From: Salipaludibacillus sp. LMS25
Lineage (GTDB): Bacteria > Bacillota > Bacilli > Bacillales > Salisediminibacteriaceae
Assembly: GCF_024362805.1 (NCBI RefSeq)
Contig: NZ_CP093299.1
Coordinates: 1,860,001-1,924,000, forward strand
Direction of reading: 5' to 3'
Length of the DNA stretch: 64,000 nt
Below, one piece after another: positions 10,238 through 19,299 of the stretch (its first letter is position 1; every line of letters starts with the position of its first letter). A model generated the notes under the pieces. It was given only the letters and a program-made list of their open reading frames with translations. It did no database searches and had not been told where the DNA came from. The position numbers and the translations under genes are program-made.

Positions 10238-10625
10238 ACATCATACTCCCTTTATTTTTGAAAAACTTAACGTCTAGTTTAAATAGGTCTTAAGTTTCTC
10301 TTTTTGTTTTATCTTTTTGGTAACCTGTATCCTCATCATCATGGCATGCTACTTATATCATCTTTACTACATTCTTGTTAATTATAGAGAGTTCACGGCC
10401 AAATGGCAACCTCGTCCATACTTAAAATTCCTTATCTAGTAATAATACTTTCTTGCGTTAATTAAGGGAGGCATCTTTAATCCTATATTTTAAATAGAGA
10501 CAGTTGCTCCCTATCTCGTCATTCCAAACATGACAGCCTGTTACCATGGTTAAAAATATTCATCTTCTCTATCATTGCACACCTTTTGTTAGCAAACTCT
10601 CTATACTGAGTTTCACCGTTAATAA
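10238..10625. other. Gene-free interval between yyzM and ychF
   Basis: About 390 AT-rich bases that should hold the ychF promoter. No ORF, repeat or RNA motif could be supported. Confidence 0.5.
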
Positions 10626-10657
10626 CTAAAAAGACGCCACTCTTCGTTGACGTCTTT
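10626..10657 (-). terminator. Terminator of yyzM, overlapping its stop codon
   Basis: A 7-bp stem AAAGACG/CGTCTTT with a 15-base loop runs into TTTTT on the minus strand. The upstream arm overlaps the yyzM stop codon by two bases, so translation termination and hairpin formation share sequence. Confidence 0.7.
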
Positions 10658-10868
10658 AAGACAAGTTTTCAGATGGTTTCTCAAGTACTCGTTTTAGTTT
10701 CTTCCTAAAATCTTTTCGAGGAATCATCACACTATGATCACAACCGAGGCATTTTATTCGAATGTCCATCCCCATTCGAATAATTTTCCAGCGATTTTCT
10801 CCACATGGATGTGCCTTTTTCATTTCAACGACGTCATATAATTCAAATGGTTTATCACTCATTTCCAC
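10656..10868 (-). CDS. yyzM: DUF951 family protein YyzM
   Basis: A 70-residue conserved small protein of the DUF951 family. The pattern YDVVEMKKAHPCGENRWKI followed by IKCLGCDHSVMIPR is diagnostic, with three Cys residues (HPCG and CLGC) that could bind a metal. Family function is unknown; members usually sit beside ychF and the partition genes in Firmicutes, as here. The ATG is preceded by CAGGGGGAA. Confidence 0.9.
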   Translation of the reverse strand: MEMSDKPFELYDVVEMKKAHPCGENRWKIIRMGMDIRIKCLGCDHSVMIPRKDFRKKLKRVLEKPSENLS

Positions 10869-10937
10869 TTCCCCCTGTTTCTATAATACCTCCAATTATA
10901 CACGATATTTATCCTTGCTCTCTACTCTTAGATTAAA

Positions 10938-11963
10938 TTAAGTTCTCTCATCATCAAACCTGTGTAAGATCGGATAAAGCATAATGGCCGCTAAGATATA
11001 GAGGTTCATCACACCATATAAAGGATATAATATGCTGATAAGTCGTGAGAATCCAAGAGTCGTCAATGGGATCATTAACGTGAGAAATAAAAAGGCGATA
11101 AACCAAAAAGGCATCTTTAAAAATGGTTGACATCTTGTACATAAACCAAGTAAGCCTGAGGCAGCTGTCGTATAAATCGCTGCCCATAATAAGCCAGACA
11201 TGACGAGCACCATAAAATAAGGATAATTTTTGAGAATAGCGAATAGTGGAATTTCATAGAGCATCACTTCTTGAGCCACCGCAATGAGCGATCGATTATA
11301 TAAAAGGGAAATAGTCCCCAATACAATAGCACTGCCTAGACTTGCTATCCAACGTTCACCTGGGTGCTTTATTTTTTTGCCTATAGCACTTATGACAGCC
11401 ACTAAAGGCAACATATTTAAAGCTGTGAAAGTGAAGGCTGACGGCCAATTACTCTGACTTGACCATGTCATCCCTATACTTCCTCCGCTTGTCCCTTGAA
11501 AGACAACAAGCGTGCTTACGAGAAACAAAATAAGGATTGGAATAACCAAACTATTCATGGCTGTCATCCCGTTGAGGCCCCAAATAAATAAAATAACAAG
11601 TAGCACGGAAATAATGCCTACCCCATGCCAATAAGGGATATGGAGTACTTCTAATGTCGCCCCTCCCCCGGCCAACATAATAACTGTTGTGGAAAATAGA
11701 TAGAGGATAATCATACCATCATAAAGGCTTGTCAGTTTTTTGCCCATAAGTTTTTGGAGAACAGGTAGATAATGTTCAGATTGTTCTTGATAGCTTATAG
11801 ACATAATGACATGACAGCAAACGAAAAACAAAAGTGCAAACAAAAGAATTGCCAAATCACTTTCATAACCAAAGAATTCCCATAGTTCCCGTCCAGATGC
11901 ATATCCTGCGCCAATCATCGTCCCAATTATAAGAAACATCCATTTAAATCCCGCTTTCCACAC
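10938..11963 (-). CDS. YkvI-like multi-pass membrane protein
   Basis: A 341-residue protein with about ten hydrophobic segments, opening KWMFLIIGTMIGAGYASGRE, the first-helix motif of the YkvI family. YkvI-type proteins belong to the wider LeuT-like/APC transporter fold; the GTMIGAGYASGRE kink is consistent with a substrate-binding first helix, but no substrate is known. It is divergent from yyaC across 86 bases, so the two may share a control region. Membrane location is clear; transport function is inferred. Confidence 0.8.
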   Translation of the reverse strand: MWKAGFKWMFLIIGTMIGAGYASGRELWEFFGYESDLAILLFALLFFVCCHVIMSISYQEQSEHYLPVLQKLMGKKLTSLYDGMIILYLFSTTVIMLAGGGATLEVLHIPYWHGVGIISVLLVILFIWGLNGMTAMNSLVIPILILFLVSTLVVFQGTSGGSIGMTWSSQSNWPSAFTFTALNMLPLVAVISAIGKKIKHPGERWIASLGSAIVLGTISLLYNRSLIAVAQEVMLYEIPLFAILKNYPYFMVLVMSGLLWAAIYTTAASGLLGLCTRCQPFLKMPFWFIAFLFLTLMIPLTTLGFSRLISILYPLYGVMNLYILAAIMLYPILHRFDDERT

Positions 11964-12049
11964 TTTTATCCCTCTTTTTCTTATTTACGACGTATAGTTC
12001 TGAATGTGTATCCGTATACTGTTACTACTATTTTTGAAATGAGGGTTGT

Positions 12050-12661
12050 ATGATGGTTTATGGCCAATTTATGAAAGAAAAAAAATATTCTTCATTCCGC
12101 GTCCACGTCGATGACCCCCTTGCAACTCAGGAGTTAGCTAAGCATATATTTAATCTGTTACCTGAATCACCTGAAATTCCTGTCGTTATCGTGAATATTG
12201 GCAGTGATCGTTCTACTGGCGATTCATTAGGTCCTCTTACTGGAACAAAGCTGTTAGCAAAGCGTTCACCACTTTATCGCGTTTATGGGTCATTGGAAGC
12301 TCCAGTTCATGCGAAAAACCTTGAAGACACCGTAACTCTTATCCATGAAACACATCACAATCCTTTTATTATTGCCATTGATGCTTGTCTTGGTAAAACA
12401 GAGAATGTTGGTATGCTTACCGTAAAAGAAGGTCCTGTTATGCCTGGGGCTGCTGTTAAAAAAAAGCTTCCTCCCGTGGGCACTATTCATTTAACTGGCA
12501 TCGTAAATGTGGGTGGTTACATGGAATTGCTCGTGTTACAAAATACACGACTGTCACTTGTGATGGCGTTAGCTGACAAGCTATCAACAGCGTTATGGCG
12601 TGCAGCATGTTGGCAAGCAAATCGGCAGCACGTTCTCTATCCATCAAGAAACACGTTATGA
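12050..12661 (+). CDS. yyaC: Spore protein YyaC (GPR-like protease fold)
   Basis: A sporulation protein related to the germination protease GPR, about 200 residues. Typical segments are VIVNIGSDRSTGDSLGPLTG, IAIDACLGKTENVGML and VGTIHLTGIVNVGGYMELLVLQNTRL. YyaC is forespore-expressed in B. subtilis and its exact substrate is unknown. Two ATG codons sit in tandem at 12050 and 12053; with GAGGG at 12041-12045 the second has the better spacing. Divergent from the YkvI-like gene and against the main gene direction of this arm. No confident forespore promoter could be assigned. Confidence 0.93.
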   Translation: MMVYGQFMKEKKYSSFRVHVDDPLATQELAKHIFNLLPESPEIPVVIVNIGSDRSTGDSLGPLTGTKLLAKRSPLYRVYGSLEAPVHAKNLEDTVTLIHETHHNPFIIAIDACLGKTENVGMLTVKEGPVMPGAAVKKKLPPVGTIHLTGIVNVGGYMELLVLQNTRLSLVMALADKLSTALWRAACWQANRQHVLYPSRNTL

Positions 12662-12996
12662 TAATCTCTCAAAAGTCTGTCAATCCCTTTAATATCACTC
12701 TACCGTTTCACTTATCTAAATAAAGAGAACGGCCCTTTCAAGTCGGCATAGAACTCCACCGTGATGAAACTAGGAAAAGCGTCCTTATTTATCACCTTTG
12801 TGACGTTTGTCGTCACTAACCTTGTATTAGCTAAGATTCGCTCGTTTCTTCTTTTAGAATGACTCATTGACTGCAAACGAGGAACGTCATTAAAAGCAGT
12901 GCTTTTCGGACCTCCCTCGTTTTCGCTTTCCACTATAAGGTGAAACTATTTCACAACAATTCATCCCTAACGCGCTTATACATTTAGCACGGCATA
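12662..12996. other. Interval downstream of yyaC with a doubtful small ORF
   Basis: About 335 bases between yyaC and the remains of a DUF554 gene. A 73-codon frame on the minus strand (12712-12933) has no ribosome site and no recognisable family, and its coding character is unconvincing. No terminator with a T run is seen after yyaC. Confidence 0.4.
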
Positions 12997-13038
12997 CAAA
13001 AAACGCCTATCCCATCATAAACATGAGAAAAGGCGCTT
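12997..13038 (-). terminator. Terminator of the DUF554 pseudogene
   Basis: A GC-rich stem CGCCT/AGGCG with an inner CAT/ATG pairing is followed by TTTTTTG on the minus strand, directly after the remains of the DUF554 gene. Its survival shows where the intact gene ended. Confidence 0.65.
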
Positions 13039-13775
13039 TCACATCACTTTCAATCTTTCTTCAACCGTGTTTAAAACCTTTCTAATGAAACCTACTAATG
13101 AAACAGAGACGGCGAGAAAAACAGCAATAACTATGGCACGTAATAGATTTGCTACCCTTATTTTTAGAATTCCCAATATATTAACCCAATGCCGATAATC
13201 ATGGGGCCACCAACCGCTGTTAATTCCATTATGATGACGCAAAAATAGGTTCAGACATGTTTTTAGTAATAACAGTTGCAGCTCACGCTATCCCGCCTTG
13301 GTAAACTATAACAGAAACAGTTAAAATCATAACATTCCGATACCCATCGTAGCCGCAAAAACAATCGCGGAGGAGCCATCCAGTACTGATTTTATTGAGT
13401 AAGACAGAATGGTCTTGTCGCATGCCGCTGTTTAATGCCCCAATAATAGCCATCGTCCTTACAACACTAATATGGTGGCCGCTACAAACCCCTCTGCCAC
13501 TTTGCCGCCCCTGTTTGTTTCATTCGCCTTTCTAACCAAATCCCTCTTTCGTTTAGCTTTCCTTCAATAGTTATCCTTTCTCCAATAACGCCTCCACGTG
13601 TCAAACTGAAAATAGTAATAAGAAATTGCTGACCTTCTAATGCCATCGTTAAACCCAACATGATGACGACGAGCCCAATAGCCTTCATGACGGTATCTCT
13701 CATGTCAGGAGAAAACCCTTAAATTTATACCAACTCAGGCTCTAACGATGATCGCGAACCCATTAATAAAACCAT
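13039..13775 (-). pseudogene. Broken DUF554 (YqgA/YdfK-type) membrane protein gene
   Basis: The minus strand carries, in order but in different frames, the conserved pieces of a DUF554 membrane protein: NGFAIIV near 13755, MRDTVMKAIGLVVIMLG at 13653-13703, SLTRGGVIGERITIEG, FVAATILV near 13490, KSVLDGSSAIVFAATMGIGM near 13330-13400, ELTAVGGPMIIGIGL near 13190-13235 and LKIRVANLL near 13140-13170. Several frameshifts and stops separate them, so no full protein can be made. Intact members have about 230 residues, which fits the 735-base span. The family is of unknown function. The two short frames inside this span are fragments of it, not separate genes. Confidence 0.8.
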
Positions 13776-13784
13776 ACTGCTCCC

Positions 13785-14936
13785 CTATTCTAGCAACCCC
13801 TCTTTTATCTCAGCCACAGCTGATAAAAAGGTATCGACTTCATCTACTGTATTATATACCCCAAAGCTAGCGCGCACGAGACCAGTTTGGCTAGAACCAC
13901 AGGCCTGATGCGCAAGGGGTGAACAATGGAGGCCCGCACGGACAGCAATATGATAATGCTCATCTAATATGATAGCCATTTCATGTGGATCAATCCCTCT
14001 CACTAAAAAAGACACGACGCCTAGTCTTTCATGATGTGTAGCCGATCCTACAATCTCTATATCCCCAATAGCTTTTAATCCTTCTATACAATGGATTGCG
14101 AGCTTCTTTTCGTGCTCATAAATGACCTTTAAACCAATGTCATTTATCGTTTCAATGCCTTTCAATAATCCAGCGATGCCAGGTGTATTTAATGTGCCAC
14201 TTTCTAACCTTTCTGGCCAAGTTTCAGGTTGTTCAGGTGATTCTGACGCATGACCAGTCCCTCCTACGATAAGCGGTCTCAGCTCCACATGTTTTTTTAC
14301 CATTAGAATGCCTGTGCCTTGTGGTCCCATCAATCCTTTATGTCCAGGAAAAGCAAGCATATCAATCGCCATGGACGCCATGTTAATATCGACTATACCC
14401 GCTGTTTGAGAAGCATCTACACATAATAAAGCTTTATGCTGATTGACGACCTCACTTATCGCTTTTATTGGGAGAATGTCACCTGTTACATTTGAGCCAT
14501 GAGTAACAATGACCAGCTTTGTCCGCTCCGTCATATGAGTCTCAACAAGTTCTGCCCACCCCTTCTCACTTTCTTTCTGAACGTAGGTCACGTGAATGTT
14601 CATTTCTTTTTTCAACCGTTCTAGTGGACGTCTTACCGCATTATGCTCCAACTGTGTGGCAATAATATGGTCATGTGGTTCCCACGTCACACCTTCAATA
14701 GCTTGATTTAGTGCTGCCGTGGCATTTTGCAAAAACACAACATGTTTATCACTTTCATGATGAAATAATAAGGCCAGTTTCCTTCGTGTCCTCTCAACGA
14801 TTTCATTCGCCTGTCTTGCTAACTGATGACCACTTCGACCTGGATTGGCAGCAAACTGTTCAACAACCTCCACCATGGCTTCTGCCACCCCTTCAGGCTT
14901 CGGAAAGCTGGATGCTGCTTGATCAAAATATATCAT
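13785..14936 (-). CDS. Cysteine desulfurase-family aminotransferase (class V)
   Basis: A PLP-dependent class V aminotransferase of 383 residues, similar to cysteine desulfurases that release sulfur from cysteine for Fe-S or thio-cofactor synthesis. It opens MIYFDQAASSFPKPEGV. The PLP-binding lysine lies in AFPGHKGLMGPQGTG (about residue 200), and the catalytic cysteine in RAGLHCSPLAHQ near residue 345. It is not next to suf or nifU genes, so the sulfur acceptor is unclear and it is best left as a family-level call. The ATG has a GGGGGAAG ribosome site. It lies downstream of spo0J, past a terminator. Confidence 0.88.
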   Translation of the reverse strand: MIYFDQAASSFPKPEGVAEAMVEVVEQFAANPGRSGHQLARQANEIVERTRRKLALLFHHESDKHVVFLQNATAALNQAIEGVTWEPHDHIIATQLEHNAVRRPLERLKKEMNIHVTYVQKESEKGWAELVETHMTERTKLVIVTHGSNVTGDILPIKAISEVVNQHKALLCVDASQTAGIVDINMASMAIDMLAFPGHKGLMGPQGTGILMVKKHVELRPLIVGGTGHASESPEQPETWPERLESGTLNTPGIAGLLKGIETINDIGLKVIYEHEKKLAIHCIEGLKAIGDIEIVGSATHHERLGVVSFLVRGIDPHEMAIILDEHYHIAVRAGLHCSPLAHQACGSSQTGLVRASFGVYNTVDEVDTFLSAVAEIKEGLLE

Positions 14937-15065
14937 TTTATCTTCCCCCTACCATAATTGGCTAGTGCCTCAACCTCATCACCTTGCAGGGCCTCTCCCA
15001 TCACCATCATGTACCACTATCATCCTATGTAGGTCTCGTCCATGCACTTTCGTGAGTCAATCATG

Positions 15066-15134
15066 CAAAAAGACCCGTCTCCCCAGCCATCTTTTGACAC
15101 AATGTAGATCAATGGATGGCTATGGGAGTGGGTC
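15066..15134 (-). terminator. Terminator of soj-spo0J
   Basis: A long interrupted stem (GACCC/GGGTC, CTCCC/GGGGAG, AGCCATC/GATGGCT) followed by TTTTTG on the minus strand, 17 bases after the spo0J stop. Confidence 0.8.
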
Positions 15135-15150
15135 AGCATATCTAACAATT

Positions 15151-15999
15151 TTATTCGTCGTCCGTCTGATGGATTAGTTCTAAAATGCGCTGCAAATCCT
15201 CATCAGAAAAGAACTCAATTTCAATCTTTCCTTTTTTTCTTCCCTTTTTAATTTGAACATTCGTGCCAAAGAAGGCTTTTAATGTTGATTCTTTTTCCTT
15301 TAAAAAGGGGGAGAGCTTCTTCTTTGATGTTTCACGTGAAACATCTTCATTAGAACGTTGAATCCACTCTTCTAACTGGCGAACACTCATCCGTTCCTTT
15401 AACACCTTTTGAATTAAAGGTGTTAATTGTTTTTGATTTTTTAGACCGAGTAAGGCTCTGGCATGGCCCATTGATAGCTTCCCCTCTGAAAGATACTGTT
15501 GAGCTAGCTGTGGCAATTGCAGTAATCGGACATAATTGGCAATGTGCGGACGACTTTTTCCTAAGCGCTTAGCTAATTCTTCTTGTGTCACTTGCAAATG
15601 CTCCATCAACTTTTGATAGGCCTTCGCTTCTTCAAGAGGATTTAAATCCTCTCGCTGGAGATTTTCAATAAGGGCAATTTCCATCATGTCATCTTCAGAC
15701 AGTTCTTTAACAATTGCAGGGACAACTTTTAGTTTAGCTTCTTTAGCAGCTCGATAACGCCGTTCTCCTACGACAATATCATAACCTTTAATACTTTTAC
15801 GGACGATTAGTGGCTGTATAATACCATGCTGTTTAACGGATGACATCAACTCTTGAATGGCTTCTTTTTCGAATGTTTTCCGTGGTTGATAAGGATTAGG
15901 CCGTAAATCACTTAGTTTAATTTCTTCTATTTTCCCCTCTTGTTCCTCTGCCGCATCAGGGAAAAAGGCGCTTATTCCTTTTCCAAGTCCTTTAGCCAT
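15151..15999 (-). CDS. spo0J: Chromosome partitioning protein ParB / Spo0J
   Basis: CTP-dependent DNA clamp that loads at parS, spreads along DNA, recruits SMC and regulates Soj. The 282 residues open MAKGLGKGISAFFPD. The CTP-binding ParB domain shows PNPYQPRKTF and the key GERRYRAAK motif (about residue 75). The helix-turn-helix region contains TQEELAKRLGKSRPHIANYVRLL, and a C-terminal dimerisation domain with KKGRKKGKIEIEFFSDEDL follows. The start overlaps the soj end by eight bases. The gene contains a perfect parS site, as in B. subtilis. Confidence 0.97.
   Translation of the reverse strand: MAKGLGKGISAFFPDAAEEQEGKIEEIKLSDLRPNPYQPRKTFEKEAIQELMSSVKQHGIIQPLIVRKSIKGYDIVVGERRYRAAKEAKLKVVPAIVKELSEDDMMEIALIENLQREDLNPLEEAKAYQKLMEHLQVTQEELAKRLGKSRPHIANYVRLLQLPQLAQQYLSEGKLSMGHARALLGLKNQKQLTPLIQKVLKERMSVRQLEEWIQRSNEDVSRETSKKKLSPFLKEKESTLKAFFGTNVQIKKGRKKGKIEIEFFSDEDLQRILELIHQTDDE
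15328..15343. promoter_or_regulatory. parS centromere site inside spo0J
   Basis: The perfect 16-bp palindrome TGTTTCACGTGAAACA, identical to the Bacillus parS consensus. It encodes DVSRET within Spo0J and is the loading site for the Spo0J clamp. Confidence 0.97.
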
Positions 16000-16753
16000 G
16001 AGCCATCACTTCCTTCGCTAAATCTAAATACACTTCCGCTCCACGCGACTTAGGGTCATACGTAATAATGGGCTCACCATGACTCGGCGCTTCGCCTAAG
16101 CGGACATTTCTTGGAATGATGGTTTGAAACACTTTTTCTCGAAAATACTTTTTCACCTCTTCAATGACCTGGATGCCTAAATTAGTTCTAGCATCAAGCA
16201 TCGTTAACAATACACCTTCAATTTCCAAGTCATGATTTAAATGCTTTTGTACGAGACGAACTGTATTTAATAATTGACTTAGCCCTTCTAATGCATAATA
16301 TTCGCATTGAACCGGGATAAGGACAGCATCAGATGCGGTTAATGAATTAATGGTAAGAAGACCTAATGATGGCGGGCAGTCAATCACAATATAATCATAT
16401 TGCTCTTTAATACTATCTATAGCTCGCTTTAAGCGAACTTCCCTCGAAATCGTTGGGACTAACTCAATTTCCGCACCAGCTAATTGTATTGTTGAAGGCA
16501 CTATAAATAAGTTCTCCATAACAGTGGGAACAATGACCTTACTCGCCTTTTGATCTTCCACAAGAACATTGTAGATACATTCATCAATATCGCCTTTATC
16601 TATGCCTATACCACTTGTTGTATTCCCTTGTGGATCAATATCAATGATTAGTACTTTATTTCCTTCATGAGCGAGACACGCACTTAAATTCACTGCTGTT
16701 GTCGTTTTACCGACCCCACCTTTTTGATTTGCGATGGCTATGACTTTCCCCAT
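15992..16753 (-). CDS. soj: Chromosome partitioning ATPase ParA / Soj
   Basis: Deviant-Walker ATPase of 253 residues that works with Spo0J in origin segregation and regulates DnaA. It opens MGKVIAIANQKGGVGKTTTA, including the deviant Walker A KGGVGKTT with its signature lysine. Further motifs are DIDPQGNTTSGIG and the Walker B VIDCPPSLG near residue 120. It is the first gene of soj-spo0J and has a TAGGTGACA ribosome site. A TATAAT lies about 85 bases upstream without a convincing -35. Confidence 0.97.
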   Translation of the reverse strand: MGKVIAIANQKGGVGKTTTAVNLSACLAHEGNKVLIIDIDPQGNTTSGIGIDKGDIDECIYNVLVEDQKASKVIVPTVMENLFIVPSTIQLAGAEIELVPTISREVRLKRAIDSIKEQYDYIVIDCPPSLGLLTINSLTASDAVLIPVQCEYYALEGLSQLLNTVRLVQKHLNHDLEIEGVLLTMLDARTNLGIQVIEEVKKYFREKVFQTIIPRNVRLGEAPSHGEPIITYDPKSRGAEVYLDLAKEVMAHG

Positions 16754-17341
16754 CTTGTCACCTACCTAACTGCATACGCTGTTTTTTACGTTACGTTATG
16801 AATGAGACATGCTACTCATGCTGTCTATCACTAATTATAACGCGTTTTGGCTATAAAGGGCCGATGCCTCGTGCATGTATGACCCTCATTTATTTCACAC
16901 TCAAGGGCATTCGTCATAAAACGAACTTAAATAGAGCAGGCTTCCTACGCCGTTAACGCACAAATAGAGCCTGCTTTTATATCCTGTGAGAGTAAGTCCC
17001 TTGTCGTTTTTAATCATATCTTTTATTCTATCACGAAATAGAGCAAATAGTTGAAATGGTTTCGGAAAACAATTAAAAATTCAGGACAAGGGTTCTCTTT
17101 TTATCTCATCGCTTCTATATGATTCGTGCGTAAAATAAGAATTACGACTAATTTAAGAGGTAGTGTGAGCCGTCCACTCTTTAGACTCCGCTTAATACTT
17201 AACAAGCGTTCCACAAACGAAAGGGCCTTTTCGCCTGCTGGCTGATGATCGAGGGCGGCAGTTTACGCATCACTATAAAACATCTATCAAACTGAAATAG
17301 CTAGTCTTCGTACCAACCTCTTAGATGACGCGCTTTGCCGT
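16754..17341. other. Interval between noc and soj
   Basis: About 590 bases without a supported gene. It holds the soj promoter region and one hairpin, AGCAGGCT with AGCCTGCT (about 16937-16976), which is followed by TTTTATA on the plus strand but does not follow any plus-strand gene. In B. subtilis noc and soj are closer together, so this stretch may hold decayed sequence; nothing coding could be recognised. Confidence 0.45.
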
Positions 17342-17382
17342 TGAAAAAGCCGCTAGCGCACGGATATGCGGAACGGCTCTTC
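17342..17382 (-). terminator. Terminator of noc
   Basis: An interrupted stem GAGCCG/CGGCTT with inner CGCA/TGCG pairing runs into TTTTTC on the minus strand, just after the noc stop. Confidence 0.75.
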
Positions 17383-17387
17383 GTGAC

Positions 17388-18236
17388 TTATTTTTTAGGA
17401 ATCCGAATAGTAAATTGATAGTAATCGTCGTGCTCTTCTTCATCTGTATCAATAGTCATTCCTGTTTGTGCAACCATATCCACTGATTTTCGAATCGTAT
17501 TCATCGCAAGACGCGTATCTTTAGAAACAGCTTTCCGGATCGCCTTTGGCTTTTTCTTAGGTACCCCTTCAGAAATTTTTGCAATCAGTTCTTCTGTTTG
17601 TTTAACATTAAGCTCCTGCTCAATAATTCTTTCTAACACTTTCTCTTGTTTCTCTTGATCTTTTAAACCGATAAGCGCTCTCGCATGTCTTTCAGTGATA
17701 CGCCGATTTAACAAGGCATCTTGAACGGATGCTGGAAGGTTTAATAACCGTAATTTATTAGCTACAGTCGATTGGCCTTTCCCAAGACGTTGAGCTAAGC
17801 TTTCCTGTGTTAAGCCATGAAGATCAAGCAATTTGGCATATGCCATTGCTTCTTCAATTGACGTCAACCCTTCCCTCTGAAGATTTTCAATCAGAGCTAC
17901 TGATGCCGTCTTCGTATCATCCAAGTCTTTAATGACAGCAGAAATATGTTCCCAGCCGAGCTTCGTCACTGCCCGCCATCGTCGCTCGCCAGCAATAATT
18001 TCAAATCGACCATTACGTTCTCTTACGACAATTGGCTGAATAATGCCATGAGTTTTAATCGTCTGCGCCAACTCATCTATTTTATCATCATGAAAAACGG
18101 TCCGTGGCTGATACCGGTTTGGAACAATGTCGGCAACAGGAAGTTGTTTCACTTCCTCAGTTTCACTCATTAGGTTGTCTTCAGACCCTTCGTTTTTCTC
18201 ATTTAATCCAAATAGCTTTGAAAATGATTGTTTCAT
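17388..18236 (-). CDS. noc: Nucleoid occlusion protein Noc
   Basis: ParB-like CTPase of 282 residues that prevents division over the nucleoid by tethering chromosome DNA to the membrane. The N-terminal [11 protein letters not shown] is the amphipathic membrane-targeting helix that distinguishes Noc from Spo0J. The ParB/CTPase domain has [10 protein letters not shown] and GERRWRAV, and the DNA-binding domain has [23 protein letters not shown]. Located between rsmG and soj, the usual position. A ribosome site GAAGGTGGTG precedes the ATG. No perfect Noc-binding palindrome was noticed in this window. Confidence 0.95.
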   Translation of the reverse strand: MKQSFSKLFGLNEKNEGSEDNLMSETEEVKQLPVADIVPNRYQPRTVFHDDKIDELAQTIKTHGIIQPIVVRERNGRFEIIAGERRWRAVTKLGWEHISAVIKDLDDTKTASVALIENLQREGLTSIEEAMAYAKLLDLHGLTQESLAQRLGKGQSTVANKLRLLNLPASVQDALLNRRITERHARALIGLKDQEKQEKVLERIIEQELNVKQTEELIAKISEGVPKKKPKAIRKAVSKDTRLAMNTIRKSVDMVAQTGMTIDTDEEEHDDYYQFTIRIPKK

Positions 18237-18338
18237 GGCGACACCACCTTCAGAAAACTCCCCAATCTAATTTATCCACGCGTACATAGCATAGAGAGGG
18301 CTAGAACACCACGTTATTCTGCTCTAAAATCGCTAATA

Positions 18339-18354
18339 TGTTTCACGTGAAACA
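18339..18354. promoter_or_regulatory. Second parS site, upstream of noc
   Basis: A second perfect copy of TGTTTCACGTGAAACA, in the non-coding DNA about 100 bases upstream of the noc start. Being so close, binding of Spo0J here could also affect noc transcription (inference). Confidence 0.95.
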
Positions 18355-18518
18355 TTAACAGAATGAACAAGTGTTGTATCTTCGTTTATTATTGGCACTT
18401 TTCTCTTCCATCTTTAAGTATACGTGAGAAATGTCATTTCATCTATAAAAAAATCATCGGTTGGGTAAAATTACCCTCTGTAAGTGAGAGCGTTATGAGT
18501 TAGCTCCTATGTAGATCA

Positions 18519-18556
18519 CCCTTTACTTTATCTTGACAGCGTGTCAGTAAAGGGCC
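18519..18556 (-). terminator. Possible terminator after rsmG
   Basis: A strong hairpin, CCCTTTACT with AGTAAAGGG and an inner TGACA/TGTCA, lies just after the rsmG stop. There is no T run, so termination of the mnmE-mnmG-rsmG transcript here is only likely by position. Confidence 0.45.
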
Positions 18557-18561
18557 ATCTT

Positions 18562-19278
18562 TTAACTTAATGGTTGTTTATTAGGTGTCCCTGGTTTACG
18601 AGGATACGTTTTAGGGGTCGCTTTTTCTTTCATAATCTTAATAATCGACCGCTCACTTTTTTCTATCGGCAACTGGAAGTGGTGTGTTTGCTTAACATGA
18701 CCACCAAGGAGCTGTATCGCTTTTTTGGCTTCTACTAGCTCATCAGAAGCACCTGCCCCTTTCATGGCAATAAAATGGCCATGTTTTTTCACGAGAGGTA
18801 AGCAGAGTTCTGTTAAAACAGGTAACCTTGCGACCGCACGAGAAATCGCCATATCGTATTGCTCTCGGTGCTCTTTTTTTCTACCAAATTGTTCAGCACG
18901 GTCATGATAGAAGGCCACACCTTTTAAATTCAACTCAGATGCTAATGCATTTAAAAAGGTAATACGTTTATTAAGAGAATCTACTATCGTCACATTGATG
19001 TGCGGAAAGCAAATTTTAAGTGGTAGACTGGGAAATCCCGCCCCTGCTCCTACATCTACTATTGTCAATGGCTCCGTAAAGTCTTCATAGAACGCAGCGG
19101 TGATCGAATCATAGAAATGTTTTAAATAGACCTCTTCTTTATCTGTAATAGCAGTCAAATTCATACGGTCATTCCAATCAACAAGGATCTCATAATACCG
19201 TTGAAATTTCACCATGTGTTCTTCTGTTAACCGTATCCCTTGGTGCTCTAGAGATTCCTTAAACTGGTCTGTATTCAT
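18562..19278 (-). CDS. rsmG: 16S rRNA (guanine-N7) methyltransferase G
   Basis: SAM-dependent methyltransferase (GidB) that modifies a conserved guanine in the 530 loop of 16S rRNA; its loss gives low-level streptomycin resistance in other bacteria. The SAM-binding region is [16 protein letters not shown] (about residue 70), followed by [12 protein letters not shown] and the [13 protein letters not shown] segment. The start chosen is the ATG giving [10 protein letters not shown], which aligns with the family; an ATG nine bases upstream sits too close to the GATGAGGTG ribosome site. About 238 residues (B. subtilis 239). Follows mnmG by about 20 bases. Confidence 0.95.
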   Translation of the reverse strand: MNTDQFKESLEHQGIRLTEEHMVKFQRYYEILVDWNDRMNLTAITDKEEVYLKHFYDSITAAFYEDFTEPLTIVDVGAGAGFPSLPLKICFPHINVTIVDSLNKRITFLNALASELNLKGVAFYHDRAEQFGRKKEHREQYDMAISRAVARLPVLTELCLPLVKKHGHFIAMKGAGASDELVEAKKAIQLLGGHVKQTHHFQLPIEKSERSIIKIMKEKATPKTYPRKPGTPNKQPLS

Positions 19279-19299
19279 CTTCCACATTCACCTCATCCA

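Noticed and set aside
12712..12933. Minus-strand frame of 73 codons downstream of yyaC
   Set aside because: No ribosome site, no recognised family and ordinary low-complexity composition; kept only as part of the interval description.
16754..18561. Noc-binding palindrome (ATTTCCCGGGAAAT type)
   Set aside because: No such site was found around noc; the palindromes here are parS.
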